A stretch of DNA of 64,000 nucleotides from Sphingomonas sp. SUN019 (GCF_024758705.1 NZ_CP096971.1:558001-622000), one strand, 5' to 3'. Shown: positions 45,287-60,745, numbered from the stretch's first letter. The notes: generated by a model not told the origin, from the letters alone. Numbers and translations: made by a program.

Positions 45287-46346
45287 GCGCGCCGCCGGCC
45301 TCGACCGTCGCGTCGCTCGATCCGCGGACGACGAGCGTCGGGGCGAGCACGAGCGACGGCATCGCGACGCCGCCCATCCGCGCCAGCAACCGTTCGACCA
45401 TCGCCTTCGCCCCGGCCGCGAATTCCTGCCGTACGGTGGTGATCCGCGGCACGGTCTGCACCGCCAGCGGAAGATCGTCGTAACCGACCACGCGCACCGT
45501 GTGCGGCACCTTTATCCCGTGATCGGCGAGCGCGCGCAGCGTCATCATCGCGATCGCGTCCGAGCCTGCGAATATTCCGTCGATCGCGCCGCCATGGCGA
45601 TCGAGATGCACGGCGATTTCTTCGTACATCACGTCGGTCGCCAGATGCGTTTCCAGCATTACCGGCGGGGCGGCGCCCGCGGCGGCCAGCGCCGCCGAGA
45701 GTCCCGCAAACCGCAGGTCGAGTTCGGGCGCGTGAACGTCGCCCAGAAACGCGATCCGGCGCGCGCCCTGCGCCAGCAGATGCTCCCCCGCCAACCAGCC
45801 GCCGCGGTGATTGTCGGTCCCGACCGAACAATGCGCCTGCCCGCCGTCCAGCCCGCCCCACACGACCAGCGGACGATAACGTTCGGCGACCCGCTCGATC
45901 GCGGCGCGCTGGTCCGACTGGCCCAGCAGCAGTACGCCGTCGAGCATCCCTGAATCGACGATCCGTTCCAGCCAGTCGGGCGCGTCGGGAATGACGCGCG
46001 ACAGCATCAGATCATACCCGATCTCGGTCAGCGCGTCGGCCAGGTGACCCAGCATCGTCATGAAGAACGGGTCCGACAGATGCTGCCGCCGTTCATGCCC
46101 CAGCGGCACGACCACGCCGATCACCCCGGTGCGCTTCGTACGCAGCCGGCTGGCCATCTGGTTCAGCCGGAAATCATGCGCGGCGGCAAGCGTCTGGATA
46201 CGATCGCGGGTCGCCGGATTGACCAACGGCGATCCGGCCAGCGCGCGCGAGACGGTGCCCGGCGACACGCCCGCGACCTTCGCGAGGTCGACGATCGTGC
46301 GGACACGCGTCCCGGTCACGTCGACAGGCTGCTCGGTGCTGGACAT
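45276..46346 (-). CDS. LacI-family transcriptional regulator
   Basis: A 356-residue repressor with an N-terminal HTH (TIVDLAKVAGVSPGTVSRAL, the hinge-helix follows) and a periplasmic-binding-like sugar domain (VIGVVVPLG, DGVLLLGQSDQ, FAGSDAIAMMTLRAL, VVGYDDLPLA). It probably binds the palindromes near 43,900 and 46,400 and releases them on binding a sugar, controlling the transporter and TonB receptor and possibly itself. I chose MSSTEQ because the upstream part is atypical. Confidence 0.93.
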   Translation of the reverse strand: MSSTEQPVDVTGTRVRTIVDLAKVAGVSPGTVSRALAGSPLVNPATRDRIQTLAAAHDFRLNQMASRLRTKRTGVIGVVVPLGHERRQHLSDPFFMTMLGHLADALTEIGYDLMLSRVIPDAPDWLERIVDSGMLDGVLLLGQSDQRAAIERVAERYRPLVVWGGLDGGQAHCSVGTDNHRGGWLAGEHLLAQGARRIAFLGDVHAPELDLRFAGLSAALAAAGAAPPVMLETHLATDVMYEEIAVHLDRHGGAIDGIFAGSDAIAMMTLRALADHGIKVPHTVRVVGYDDLPLAVQTVPRITTVRQEFAAGAKAMVERLLARMGGVAMPSLVLAPTLVVRGSSDATVEAGGAPTP

Positions 46347-46397
46347 CGCCCGGATATACCGCGCGACCGCCCGCTGCCAACGCGAAAACATCGCGGC

Positions 46398-46432
46398 TGA
46401 AAACGTTTTCAATTCGCCGCAACAAACGTTTG
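46398..46432. promoter_or_regulatory. Two palindromic operators between lacI-type and TonB-receptor genes
   Basis: TGAAAACGTTTTCA (46,398-46,411) is a perfect 14-base palindrome; CAAACGTTTG (46,423-46,432) is a perfect 10-base palindrome 11 bases later. Both have a central CG and an A/T-rich arm, as in LacI-family sites. They lie in the divergent gap between the regulator and the receptor, so they can control both. Confidence 0.8.
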
Positions 46433-46440
46433 CATAGGCT

Positions 46441-46468
46441 TTGCGATCGGCTATGCCGCTCATACTTT
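46441..46468 (+). promoter_or_regulatory. Possible promoter of the TonB-receptor gene
   Basis: TTGCGA (-35-like) and TACTTT (-10-like) separated by 16 bases, just downstream of the two operators and 54 bases before the ATG. A plausible sigma-70 site; not proven. Confidence 0.35.
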
Positions 46469-46521
46469 AGTTGCAAAGCGGACCACTCGATCCGAGTCCG
46501 CATATCCAGGGAGGAGAGGTC

Positions 46522-49050
46522 ATGAGCACGACCCGTCGCATTAGCATCCGCGCCACGCTGTTGCTGGGCGCTTCGTTGTCCGCCCTGCCCGCCGCGGCGC
46601 AGGTCGCCGGGCCGGTCGATACGCAGCCCGCGGCTCCGGCCGATACGACGCAGGAAGACATCGTCGTCACCGGGCAGACGACCCGCGACCGCCCGCTGAT
46701 CACCGCATCCGCCGACATTACGCTGGCCGACCGCGATGCGATCGACCGGAAGGCGCCGCGATCGACCGCCGACCTGCTCGAACTGGTTCCGGGCATCTTC
46801 GTGGAGGGCACCGCGGGGCAGATTTCGAACAATTATTCGGTGCGCGGCCTGCAGGGCGGCGGACAGCGTTTCGTGCAGCTGGAAGAGGACGGCCTGCCGA
46901 TCCTGTACAGCGGCGGCGGTGCGGATTTCTTCTTCGATCAGGATCTGACGATCGACCGGCTCGAAGCGGTCAAGGGCGGCTCGTCGGGCGTGCTGACCGT
47001 CAACGGCGCTGGCGCGACGATCAACTTCATCTCCAAGCGCCCGAACTTCACCCAGGCCGAAGGAATGGCCCGCGCCACCGCCTACGATTACGGTATGAAG
47101 CGCGCCGACCTCTATTATTCGCAGCCGATCACCGAAAACCTCGCGTTCAACATCGGCGGCTATTTCCAGTCGAGCCCGGGTGTGCGCGACAACCCGTTCG
47201 ACTATGCCGGTTGGCGGCTCAAAGGCGCGCTGGAATACCGCTTCGACGACGGCGGCTTCATCCGGCTGTCGGCCAAGGGCGGCGATGTCGAATATGCTTA
47301 TTATGCGACGCAGCCCTATGCGTTCGTCGACGGCAAGATTCGCGGTATTCCGAGCCTCGACACGCAGTTCGGCAACGTCGGCGGGGATGCGTTCAGCAAC
47401 ATCGCGGTGCCGGTTTCGACCTTCGCGCACGAAAGCGGTTTCCGGGAGTTCCGTTATCGCGACGGCGTGAAGACCAAGACCGCGCAAATCCGACTGGACT
47501 TCGAAAAGCCGGTGACCGAGTCTATCGATCTGTTCGCGCGCGGCCGGTATTTCAAATATTCCTACGACTTCAACGGCCTGTTCCCAGGGTCGGGTACGGG
47601 TAATGCCGGCCTGACAAGCGCGGTCAACTACCTGACGCCGGGCGCGGGCTCGCCGATCAACGATCTGCTGACAGCGGGCCAGACGGCGTTCCCGACGACG
47701 CAGCGTTTCGGGATCAAGAATCTGCGCACCGGCGTGATCCTCGGCTCAAACCAGACCGCCGATCTTAACGCGCTGAACGGCAACGGCTTCCTGCAGCGGA
47801 CGGTGCTGAACCACGACTTCATCGACGGCAAGGACTTCGGGCTGAACGTCGGCGGCCGCTGGGAATATGAGAGCGACAGCTTCACCAACTCGTTCACCGC
47901 GGGCGTGATGTACTACAATGTTACGCGCAAGCAGGACCAGTCAGCGACCGCCAGCGTCGTCAACGACGTGCGCACCAACAGCGACATCTATGACATCGTG
48001 GCGCTGGATGCGAACAACAACGTCGTCGGCACGCTGAGCGACAACGGCCTGGTGTCCTACGGAGACTGGGGCGCAGGCATTCGCGAGCGCAAGGATTCGA
48101 CCGTCTCGCTTTACGCCAACGACGAAATCGCGATCGGCGACCTGCGCGTCGACGCCGGCATCCGCTGGGAAAGCGACCGCGCCACGGCGCGCGACGGCAA
48201 TCAGGCGGCGGTCAATCAACCGGTTCCGGCGGGCGTCGGCGGCGTCGTCCGTACGGTCGGCTCCACCTTCGACGGCACGTTCACCACGCGGCGCGCGACG
48301 CAGAAGAAGGCGTCCTACACCGTCGGCGCGAACTATCTGATCACGCCCAATCTGTCGGTCTATGCGCGTTACGCCAACGGTTTCCAGACCAACAACGTCG
48401 ATCCGGTCACCACGATCGAACTTTACGAAGCGGGCGTCCGCTATCAATACGGCCGCATCTTCTCGGGCTCGGCGACGGTGTTCCAGACCAATTTCGACGA
48501 TCAGAACTATAATTTCGCCAATCCGCTGAACCCGTCGCAGCAGCAGAATTTGAATGCCGACCTCAGCACCAAGGGCATCGAGATCGATTTCCTGGTGCGG
48601 CCGATCGAATGGTTCTCGATCAATTTCCAGGGCGTGTTCCAGAAACCCAAACTGCTGAACCTGCAACTCGACGGCGTCGATCAGGGTGCGGTTTTCGAGG
48701 GCAACAGGCCCGAGCGCACGCCGGCGAAACTGTTCACGATCACGCCGGTGGTCCAGCTGCCGAACGGACTGGGCGAGGTGTACGGCCGCTACAAATATGT
48801 CGGGAAGATCTTCGCCGACAACGGCAACGGCCTGGCGCTGCCCAGCTACGGGGTCACCAGCGCGGGCGTGACGCTGAACCTGAGCGAACGGCTTCAGGCG
48901 AACGTCAACGTCGACAATATCTTCGACGTCGTCGGCCTGACCGAAGGCAACCCGCGCGCAGGCCAGACGCAGGCGATCACCGACGGCTTCTTCTACGCCC
49001 GCGGCATCGTGGGGACGACGGTCGGCGGGTCGTTGACGCTGAAGTTCTGA
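46522..49050 (+). CDS. TonB-dependent outer-membrane receptor
   Basis: An 842-residue receptor with a signal peptide ending SALPAAAQ, TonB box-like DIVVTGQ, a plug domain (DLLELVPGIFVEG, SNNYSVRGLQGGGQRFVQLEEDGLP), and a long beta-barrel that ends in an aromatic residue (LTLKF). GGAGGAGAGG precedes the ATG. Downstream lies a secreted glycosidase-like gene and, further on, a halogenase-like gene, a setting seen in sphingomonad carbohydrate loci. It probably imports an oligosaccharide that a LacI-controlled transporter then moves inwards. The ligand is inferred from context. Confidence 0.93.
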   Translation: MSTTRRISIRATLLLGASLSALPAAAQVAGPVDTQPAAPADTTQEDIVVTGQTTRDRPLITASADITLADRDAIDRKAPRSTADLLELVPGIFVEGTAGQISNNYSVRGLQGGGQRFVQLEEDGLPILYSGGGADFFFDQDLTIDRLEAVKGGSSGVLTVNGAGATINFISKRPNFTQAEGMARATAYDYGMKRADLYYSQPITENLAFNIGGYFQSSPGVRDNPFDYAGWRLKGALEYRFDDGGFIRLSAKGGDVEYAYYATQPYAFVDGKIRGIPSLDTQFGNVGGDAFSNIAVPVSTFAHESGFREFRYRDGVKTKTAQIRLDFEKPVTESIDLFARGRYFKYSYDFNGLFPGSGTGNAGLTSAVNYLTPGAGSPINDLLTAGQTAFPTTQRFGIKNLRTGVILGSNQTADLNALNGNGFLQRTVLNHDFIDGKDFGLNVGGRWEYESDSFTNSFTAGVMYYNVTRKQDQSATASVVNDVRTNSDIYDIVALDANNNVVGTLSDNGLVSYGDWGAGIRERKDSTVSLYANDEIAIGDLRVDAGIRWESDRATARDGNQAAVNQPVPAGVGGVVRTVGSTFDGTFTTRRATQKKASYTVGANYLITPNLSVYARYANGFQTNNVDPVTTIELYEAGVRYQYGRIFSGSATVFQTNFDDQNYNFANPLNPSQQQNLNADLSTKGIEIDFLVRPIEWFSINFQGVFQKPKLLNLQLDGVDQGAVFEGNRPERTPAKLFTITPVVQLPNGLGEVYGRYKYVGKIFADNGNGLALPSYGVTSAGVTLNLSERLQANVNVDNIFDVVGLTEGNPRAGQTQAITDGFFYARGIVGTTVGGSLTLKF

Positions 49051-49120
49051 GACGATCGATGGGAGGGCGGCCGGTCGCGCGACTGGCCGCCCTCCAATAT
49101 TATGAACGCGGGAGTATGAT

Positions 49121-51169
49121 ATGGCGTCGATGGTTCGGTGGCTGCTCGCCGGGGTAGCCTGCGCATTGATCGTGCCCCACGCCGTGGCGCAGACAAAGAC
49201 GCCCGAACTGGCGTATCAGCTGACCGAGGGCGACAATATCAACGCCTTCGTCCGCGAAGCCGATGTGGCGGCGCATCTGCTGCTGCGGTCGGGCGTCGAT
49301 CCGCGCGTTCTTGTCGCCTTTCCCGCGGGCAACAGCGGCGTCGGGCTGTGGTTCGACACGCTGGGCAAGCCTGCACGCTGGACGCTGGACGCCGCGCCAC
49401 AGCCGATCGCGCTCACCGACAAGAAGGGGCGCGCGCTGAACGGCATCCGCGCGACCGCGACGATCGATGCGCCACGCCTTGTGGTGAAGCAGGGCCTGCT
49501 GTCGAATGTCCGCTTCCTGCGCGATTATCAGGCGGTCGGCCGCTTCCCGCCCGAACTCGCCACCGCCATGACCGTCGCTGGCGACCGGATCAGCTACGCG
49601 CGTGATCGCGTCGATGGAGCGCCGGGCTATCTGCTGACCATCCGCGTCGTCGAGGGAAAGATCGAGCGCGACGCCATCGTCGCGGGGCCGGGCGGACGTA
49701 TCCGCGTCGAGATCACCGCGGCGACCGGCGACACGCCGCTCCACGGCCTCGCGCTGTCCGACCTGCTGAACGATCGCGCCGCCGACGATCCGGTCGCGCG
49801 CAATGCGCTGCGCTTCCTCAGCTACCGCGAGAAATTCCTCGCCGGATCGTGGCGCTTCAACACTTATTTCGGGCGCGACACGTTGATGTCAGTGCGGCTG
49901 CTGATGCCCGCGCTGCAACCGCCCGCGATCGAGGCCGGGCTGAATTCGGTGCTGGCGCGGCTGAATGCGGCGGGCGAGGTCGCGCATGAAGAGGCGCCGT
50001 CCGAGTTTGCGGTGCTCGAACGGCGCAAGAACGGCGAAACCGGCGACGCCGCGACGCTCGACTATGCGATGGTCGACGACGACTTCATGCTCGCGCCGGT
50101 GGCCGCGACCTATCTGCTCGATCATGCCAGCAAGGCGCGGGGTGCGGCCTGGCTCGCGCGCGCAGTGCCGAGCGAAGTGACGCCGGGCAACAACGAAACC
50201 GCGGGCAAGGCGCTGATCCGCAACCTGCGCTTCGTGATTGCGCAGGCCCAGCCGTTCGCGGCGAAACCCGGCTACGCCACGCTGATCGAGGTCAAGAAGG
50301 GCCGCATGGCTGGCCAATGGCGCGACAGCGACGAGGGGATTGGCCGCGGGCGATATGCCTATGACGTGAACGCGGTGTTCGTGCCCGCCGCGCTCGACGC
50401 TGCGCGACGGATGCGCGCATCGGGCCTGCTCGACGCCTATCTGTCGCCCGCCGATCGCGCCGCGTTGGATACCGCCGACAAGCTCGCCGCGACGTGGCGC
50501 GCCCGCGTGCCCGCGATGTTCAAGATCGCGGTCCCCGCCGCCACCGCTGCGCCGCAGATCCGCGCCTATGCAGAGAGCCTGAACGTGCCCGCCGCCCCCG
50601 CGCTCGCCGCGCTCGGCAAGCGCCCGCTCGCCTTCCACGCGATCGCGCTCGACGCCGCGGGGCGAGCGGTGCCGATCATCCATTCCGACGAGGGGTTCGC
50701 GCTGCTGTTCGGCGATCCGCCTGCCGCCGATCTCGACACCTATGTCGAAACGATCATGCGCCCCTTCCCCGCCGGTCTGATGACCGGCATCGGGCTGCTC
50801 GTCGCCAATCCGGCGCTCGCCGATACGACGGTGGAGGCGCGCTTCAGCCCCGCGCATTATCATGGCGCGGTGGTGTGGTCGTGGCAGCAGGCGGTGCTCG
50901 CCGCCGGGCTGGAGCGGCAACTGGCGCGGACCGACCTTCCCGCGGCGACCCGCACGCGGCTGACCGACGCGCAGGCCGCGCTGTGGCGCGTGATCGCTGC
51001 GGCGCGCGAGGTGCAAAGCTCCGAACTATGGTCTTGGGCATATCGCGACGGCCGCTATCGGGTGGTGCCGTTCGGCGCGGGAAAGAAGGACGTCGACGAA
51101 TCCAACGCCGCGCAATTGTGGAGCACGGTGTACCTCGCGGTGCAGCCGCCGAAGGGTGGCGCGCGGTAG
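49121..51169 (+). CDS. Secreted (alpha/alpha)6-barrel glycosidase-like protein
   Basis: A 682-residue protein with a signal peptide (LLAGVACALIVPHAVAQ). The central and C-terminal parts look like a six-hairpin glycosidase (GH15/GH63-like): FNTYFGRDTLMSVRLL, SEFAVLERR, LDYAMVDDDFMLAPV and YHGAVVWSWQQAVLAAGLERQL. Candidate acidic catalytic residues are present but cannot be assigned. GGGAG precedes the ATG. It follows the TonB receptor, so it probably processes the imported glycan in the periplasm. I do not recognise its exact family. Confidence 0.72.
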   Translation: MASMVRWLLAGVACALIVPHAVAQTKTPELAYQLTEGDNINAFVREADVAAHLLLRSGVDPRVLVAFPAGNSGVGLWFDTLGKPARWTLDAAPQPIALTDKKGRALNGIRATATIDAPRLVVKQGLLSNVRFLRDYQAVGRFPPELATAMTVAGDRISYARDRVDGAPGYLLTIRVVEGKIERDAIVAGPGGRIRVEITAATGDTPLHGLALSDLLNDRAADDPVARNALRFLSYREKFLAGSWRFNTYFGRDTLMSVRLLMPALQPPAIEAGLNSVLARLNAAGEVAHEEAPSEFAVLERRKNGETGDAATLDYAMVDDDFMLAPVAATYLLDHASKARGAAWLARAVPSEVTPGNNETAGKALIRNLRFVIAQAQPFAAKPGYATLIEVKKGRMAGQWRDSDEGIGRGRYAYDVNAVFVPAALDAARRMRASGLLDAYLSPADRAALDTADKLAATWRARVPAMFKIAVPAATAAPQIRAYAESLNVPAAPALAALGKRPLAFHAIALDAAGRAVPIIHSDEGFALLFGDPPAADLDTYVETIMRPFPAGLMTGIGLLVANPALADTTVEARFSPAHYHGAVVWSWQQAVLAAGLERQLARTDLPAATRTRLTDAQAALWRVIAAAREVQSSELWSWAYRDGRYRVVPFGAGKKDVDESNAAQLWSTVYLAVQPPKGGAR

Positions 51170-51202
51170 AACAGAATTTGGCGGGATGTAATCACCCCAA
51201 AT

Positions 51203-51292
51203 CCGTTCGTGCTGAGCGAAGTCGAAGCACCGCTCTCCTACTAAGTTGCAGTTTGAGGATAGCGGCCCTTCGACTTCGCTCAGGGCGAACGG
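51203..51292. repeat. Inverted-repeat element, possible bidirectional terminator
   Basis: Left arm (51,203-51,230) and right arm (51,265-51,292) are 28 bases each, complementary at about 24 positions, with a 34-base spacer; core GAGCGAAGTCGAAG. It lies between convergent genes, so it could end transcription from both sides. This core is a known type of intergenic repeat in sphingomonads. Confidence 0.78.
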
Positions 51293-51321
51293 AGGGTGGG
51301 TCAGCCGGTCCTACACCACTG

Positions 51322-51996
51322 CTAAGTCGCCGCCAGAAATGCCGTAACCGTCAGCCTCCCCACCGCAGGATCGGCGCTTAACGCCGCTGGCTCACGGATC
51401 GCGCCGCTATGCAGAGCAGCGCTGCGGTACAGAACTGCGCGATTGTAGCGTGCATCGACGTGGTGGATGCGTTCGAACAGGCTCGTATCGTCCGCGATAT
51501 AGCCCGCCGGCATCGCCCCGTTCCGTAACTCGGCGTCGAGATGCGGATAGTAGATGCCCGCACGCGCGGCGTCGATCGTCTCGAACCCGGTCGCGCGGTG
51601 GCGGAAGAAGGCGGTGCCGTCGGCGCTGTCGGGCGAGAGATAATGGACCATCGCGATCCGCCCGGCCTCCACCGCATCGACGTGCGGCAGGCGCTGTTCC
51701 AACGACAGTTCCTCGGGCGCGCGCGTCACGATCGAGAAACTGGCATCCAGCATCTTCGCGCTGGTCGCGTGGCCAAATATCTCGCGCAGGACGGTCGCGA
51801 TCAACGCCTGCTGTTCGGCGAGATAGCGATCCGGCAGCGTGGCGCGGATGCCGGGATAATGTTCGCGCCCCGGACCGAACTCGGCGCCAATCGCGAAGGC
51901 GCGCAGCGCGTCCGGATCGGGGGCGAAATCGTCGATGATCGCGATCGGCTGCTGCTCGCGCCCGATCCGCCGTGCGACGATCTCGGGTCGCTTCAT
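51322..51996 (-). CDS. DUF6445-type protein, 2OG-oxygenase-like
   Basis: A 224-residue protein coupled to the halogenase-like gene (ATGA overlap). Segments: PIAIIDDFAPDPDALR, REHYPGIRATLPDRYL, DAVEAGRIAMVHYLSP, GTAFFRHRATGFE and the H-rich HHVDARYNRAVLYRSAALHSG. The His/Asp arrangement resembles a 2-oxoglutarate/Fe(II)-type fold, but the fold is not certain. DUF6445 proteins occur beside tryptophan-halogenase-like genes in sphingomonads. Function unknown. Confidence 0.75.
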   Translation of the reverse strand: MKRPEIVARRIGREQQPIAIIDDFAPDPDALRAFAIGAEFGPGREHYPGIRATLPDRYLAEQQALIATVLREIFGHATSAKMLDASFSIVTRAPEELSLEQRLPHVDAVEAGRIAMVHYLSPDSADGTAFFRHRATGFETIDAARAGIYYPHLDAELRNGAMPAGYIADDTSLFERIHHVDARYNRAVLYRSAALHSGAIREPAALSADPAVGRLTVTAFLAAT

Positions 51997-53525
51997 CGCG
52001 CCGCGGCGCGCGGCATCGACGCGTTGCCCGATTCCATCGCCGCGGCGATGGCCGCATCGTGCAGCGGCAGCGTCGGCGTCGCGCGTGCGATCACCGCGGC
52101 GATCTGCTGCAGTTGCGCTACGTTGGTCGCGGAATCGATCGCGTCGGCGGCGGGGTGATAATCGCGCGCGACGATCCCCTGCCCGTGCAGCACCGCCAGC
52201 CAGCTCGCATCGCGGAACAGCTCGTCGCTTTCGATCACCAACCGCCCGGAGTCGCGATAATAAGCGATCCGGTCGGTCAGCGTACCGGGCACCTTCATCG
52301 CGCGGCAATGCGCCCAGAGCGGATCGTCGCGGCCTTCGGTCGCGTGATAATGCAGGATCAGGAAGTCCTTGATATTGTCCATGTCGGCCGCCAGCAACGC
52401 ATCGAAGCGCCGCGCCAGCGCCGGATCGCAATGCCGGTCCGGGAACAACGTCAGCAGCTTCGCGATCGCGCTTTGGATCAGGTGGATGCTGGTCGATTCG
52501 AGCGGCTCCAGGAAGCCCGACGACAGCCCGATCGCGACGACGTTGCCGACCCACGTCCGACGCCGCCGTCCCGCGGTGAAGCGCAGGAAGCGCGGATCGG
52601 CCAGCGCCTCGCCGTCGAGATTGGCGAGCAACGTCGCCGCCGCCTCGTCGTCGCTGATGAACGCGCTTCCATACACATAGCCGTTACCCGTCCGGTGCTG
52701 CAGCGGGATCCGCCACTGCCATCCCGCCGAACGAGCGGTCGAGCGGGTAAAGGGCGTCGTCTCGGCGACGCGCGCACACGGCACCGCCACCGCGCGGTCG
52801 CACGGCAGCCAGTGCGACCAGTCTTCGTATCCCGCGGCCATCGCGCCTTCGATCAGCAACGCACGAAAGCCCGAGCAATCGATGAACAGGTCGCCCGCCA
52901 GCCGCTCGCCGCGTTCGGTGACCAGCGCTTCGATAAAACCGGTTTCGGGCTGCTGTTCGATCGACGCGAGCTTGCCCTCCACGCGCATCACGCCAGCCGC
53001 CTCTGCCAGCCCGCGCAGATGCTGCGCGTAAAGCCCGGCGTCGAAATGATACGCGTAGCCCAGCGTCGACAGGATCGACCGCGCCTCCCCCGCGGGCTTG
53101 GCGAAGCGATTGGCCTGCGCGACCTGCGTCGTCAGCGAATAAGCATCGAGCGGCAGGTCGAGCCCGTCACGCTGCGCCTTCAGCCAGCGATGCTGGAACG
53201 CCACCCCGGGCAAGGTCGCGCCATATTGCCCGAACGGATGGAAATATCGATGACCGGGCCGCCTCCAGTCGACGAACTCTATCCCCAGCTTGAAGCTGGC
53301 CTTCGTCGCCTTCAGGAACGCCGCTTCGTCCAGGCCGATCAACTCGTTGAACCAGTGGATCGTCGGGATCGTCGCCTCGCCCACGCCGACGATTCCGATC
53401 TCGTCGGATTCGAGCAGGGTGATCTCGACCTTACGCCCGAACGTCCGCGACAGCGCGGTGGCGGTCATCCATCCGGCCGTCCCCCCGCCCAGCACAACGA
53501 CGCACTTCACTCGCTCATCGGCCAA
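51993..53525 (-). CDS. Tryptophan-halogenase-like flavoprotein
   Basis: A flavin-dependent halogenase-like protein of about 510 residues. It has the FAD loop VVLGGGTAGWMTA, the conserved Lys in FLKATKASFKLGI, the WQWRIPL (WxWxIP) motif and the Glu in LEPLESTSIHL. The key Lys and Glu are therefore present. In sphingomonads such genes often sit in TonB-linked sugar loci, where real halogenation is doubtful. The start is uncertain: a TTG with GGGAGAG upstream, or a GTG five codons later. It is coupled to the DUF6445-type gene. Confidence 0.88.
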   Translation of the reverse strand: MADERVKCVVVLGGGTAGWMTATALSRTFGRKVEITLLESDEIGIVGVGEATIPTIHWFNELIGLDEAAFLKATKASFKLGIEFVDWRRPGHRYFHPFGQYGATLPGVAFQHRWLKAQRDGLDLPLDAYSLTTQVAQANRFAKPAGEARSILSTLGYAYHFDAGLYAQHLRGLAEAAGVMRVEGKLASIEQQPETGFIEALVTERGERLAGDLFIDCSGFRALLIEGAMAAGYEDWSHWLPCDRAVAVPCARVAETTPFTRSTARSAGWQWRIPLQHRTGNGYVYGSAFISDDEAAATLLANLDGEALADPRFLRFTAGRRRRTWVGNVVAIGLSSGFLEPLESTSIHLIQSAIAKLLTLFPDRHCDPALARRFDALLAADMDNIKDFLILHYHATEGRDDPLWAHCRAMKVPGTLTDRIAYYRDSGRLVIESDELFRDASWLAVLHGQGIVARDYHPAADAIDSATNVAQLQQIAAVIARATPTLPLHDAAIAAAMESGNASMPRAAAR

Positions 53526-53631
53526 TGCGGCTCTCCCGGCGTGGTGTTCTATGCAATCTGCAAACGATTGCTGGCCGGTGTTAGCCCCCGGTTCGCGAGG
53601 CGACAACCCGCCTCGGCGGCGGGCGCGGCCG

Positions 53632-59416
<5,785 letters not shown>

Positions 59417-59419
59417 GCC

Positions 59420-60745
59420 TTATTCCTTCGCCCTGGTGGTCAGCGGGCCACGGTGCAATTCCAGTCCCATCGCCCAGCGCCGCTGGAAGCCCGGCCAATA
59501 GCTGGGCGGCCCGGCGGTGGACGTCCCGGCCTGAGCGCCTTGCGCCAGCGGCCAATCACCATCGCTGGCGATCGGCGTCGGCACATCGAGATAGCGCCCC
59601 GCCGCCGCCTCGCCCTTGATCCGCGAGTCGAGAAAGGCGGTAATGAAATGCGCGTTGACCGCGAGCAGCCGGTCGGCGCGCCACACCGGTTCGTCATAGC
59701 GCTCACGGTAGCGGAAGTCGTTTCGCAACGCGGGCGGGCTTGCGTTCATGCCGATATTGTGGCGCGCGTCGCGATAGATCAGCAGATGCCGGTCGCTGCG
59801 CGTCATCGCGCCGAACAGCCAGCGCACGCCCCCCTCATAATCGACGATGTCGTCATGATCGCCGTCGATGATCAGGCTGGGTATCGCGATCTTGCCAAGC
59901 GCGGCGGAAGTCCACATCCGCGTCGCCGCCGCCCCACCCCACGGCGCGATCGCGACCAGCGCGCGCAGGTTGGCGGGTGCGGTCACACGATCCTCAAGCG
60001 CTGCATCCAGCAGCCCGCCAGGCACTTGCCGAAACAATCCGCCGTTCGGATCATAGCCTGCGCCCGCTGTCGTCAGCGCGCCGAACCCGCCCATCGAGTA
60101 ACCGATCAGCGCGACCTTTGCGGCATCGGCATGGGCAAAGACGCCCTGCCCCGATTTCGCGCGGCGGGTGAGTTCGTCGATCACGAAGCGCTGGTCGGCG
60201 GCGCGGTGGACGACGGTCGAGAGGAAGGAGGTGAGCGGCGATCCGGCCTCTTTCGCGCTGACGTCGCCGTGTTCGATCGCCGCGACGACATAGCCCTTGG
60301 ACGCGAGGTTTTCGGCGAGCGCGCTCCACATCACCGCGCGATTGCCGAAGCCGTGCGACAAGACGACGAGCGGAAAGCGTCCCTTGGCGGACGCGGCGTC
60401 GCGCGTCGCCTGCCCGTCGAACCGGACGGTGCCGGCCGGGGCGTTGTCGCCCAGGTCGGGACGCGGCATTTCGTATGTCGTTCGCTGAGTGCCAGCGGCG
60501 GCGGCCGGATACCATATCTCGATCGGTAGCGAGCGGTTTCCGCGCGGGAAACCGGTCGGGCCGGGACGGAGAACGTCGGGGCGCTCGGGCGCGACCAACG
60601 TCAGCGATGCGGTCCCGACCGGCAATGTCCCACGGGGGGCCAGCGCAGGCGCATCCGCCTCGATCGAAGCGGGTGGCGCGTCCTGCGCGGTCAGCGGAAC
60701 CGCGGCCAGGCCGATGGCGGCGATGGCGATCAGGCGGCGGATCAT
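59420..60745 (-). CDS. Secreted alpha/beta hydrolase (dienelactone-hydrolase-like)
   Basis: A 441-residue protein with a signal peptide (LIAIAAIGLAAVPLTAQ). The fold has SLPIEIWYPA, PLVVLSHGFGNRAVMW, the nucleophile in IGYSMGGFGAL, and IPSLIIDGDHDD. The catalytic His is likely in the segment DARHNIGMN. It may remove acyl groups from a carbohydrate or act on a lactone; only the fold is clear. ATGA overlap with the GH42 gene and a 3-base gap to the symporter show an operon. Confidence 0.88.
   Translation of the reverse strand: MIRRLIAIAAIGLAAVPLTAQDAPPASIEADAPALAPRGTLPVGTASLTLVAPERPDVLRPGPTGFPRGNRSLPIEIWYPAAAAGTQRTTYEMPRPDLGDNAPAGTVRFDGQATRDAASAKGRFPLVVLSHGFGNRAVMWSALAENLASKGYVVAAIEHGDVSAKEAGSPLTSFLSTVVHRAADQRFVIDELTRRAKSGQGVFAHADAAKVALIGYSMGGFGALTTAGAGYDPNGGLFRQVPGGLLDAALEDRVTAPANLRALVAIAPWGGAAATRMWTSAALGKIAIPSLIIDGDHDDIVDYEGGVRWLFGAMTRSDRHLLIYRDARHNIGMNASPPALRNDFRYRERYDEPVWRADRLLAVNAHFITAFLDSRIKGEAAAGRYLDVPTPIASDGDWPLAQGAQAGTSTAGPPSYWPGFQRRWAMGLELHRGPLTTRAKE

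Noticed and set aside
46174..47487. A 437-codon minus-strand frame across the LacI and TonB-receptor starts
   Set aside because: Antisense to the receptor plug domain and out of frame with the regulator; it also covers the operators.
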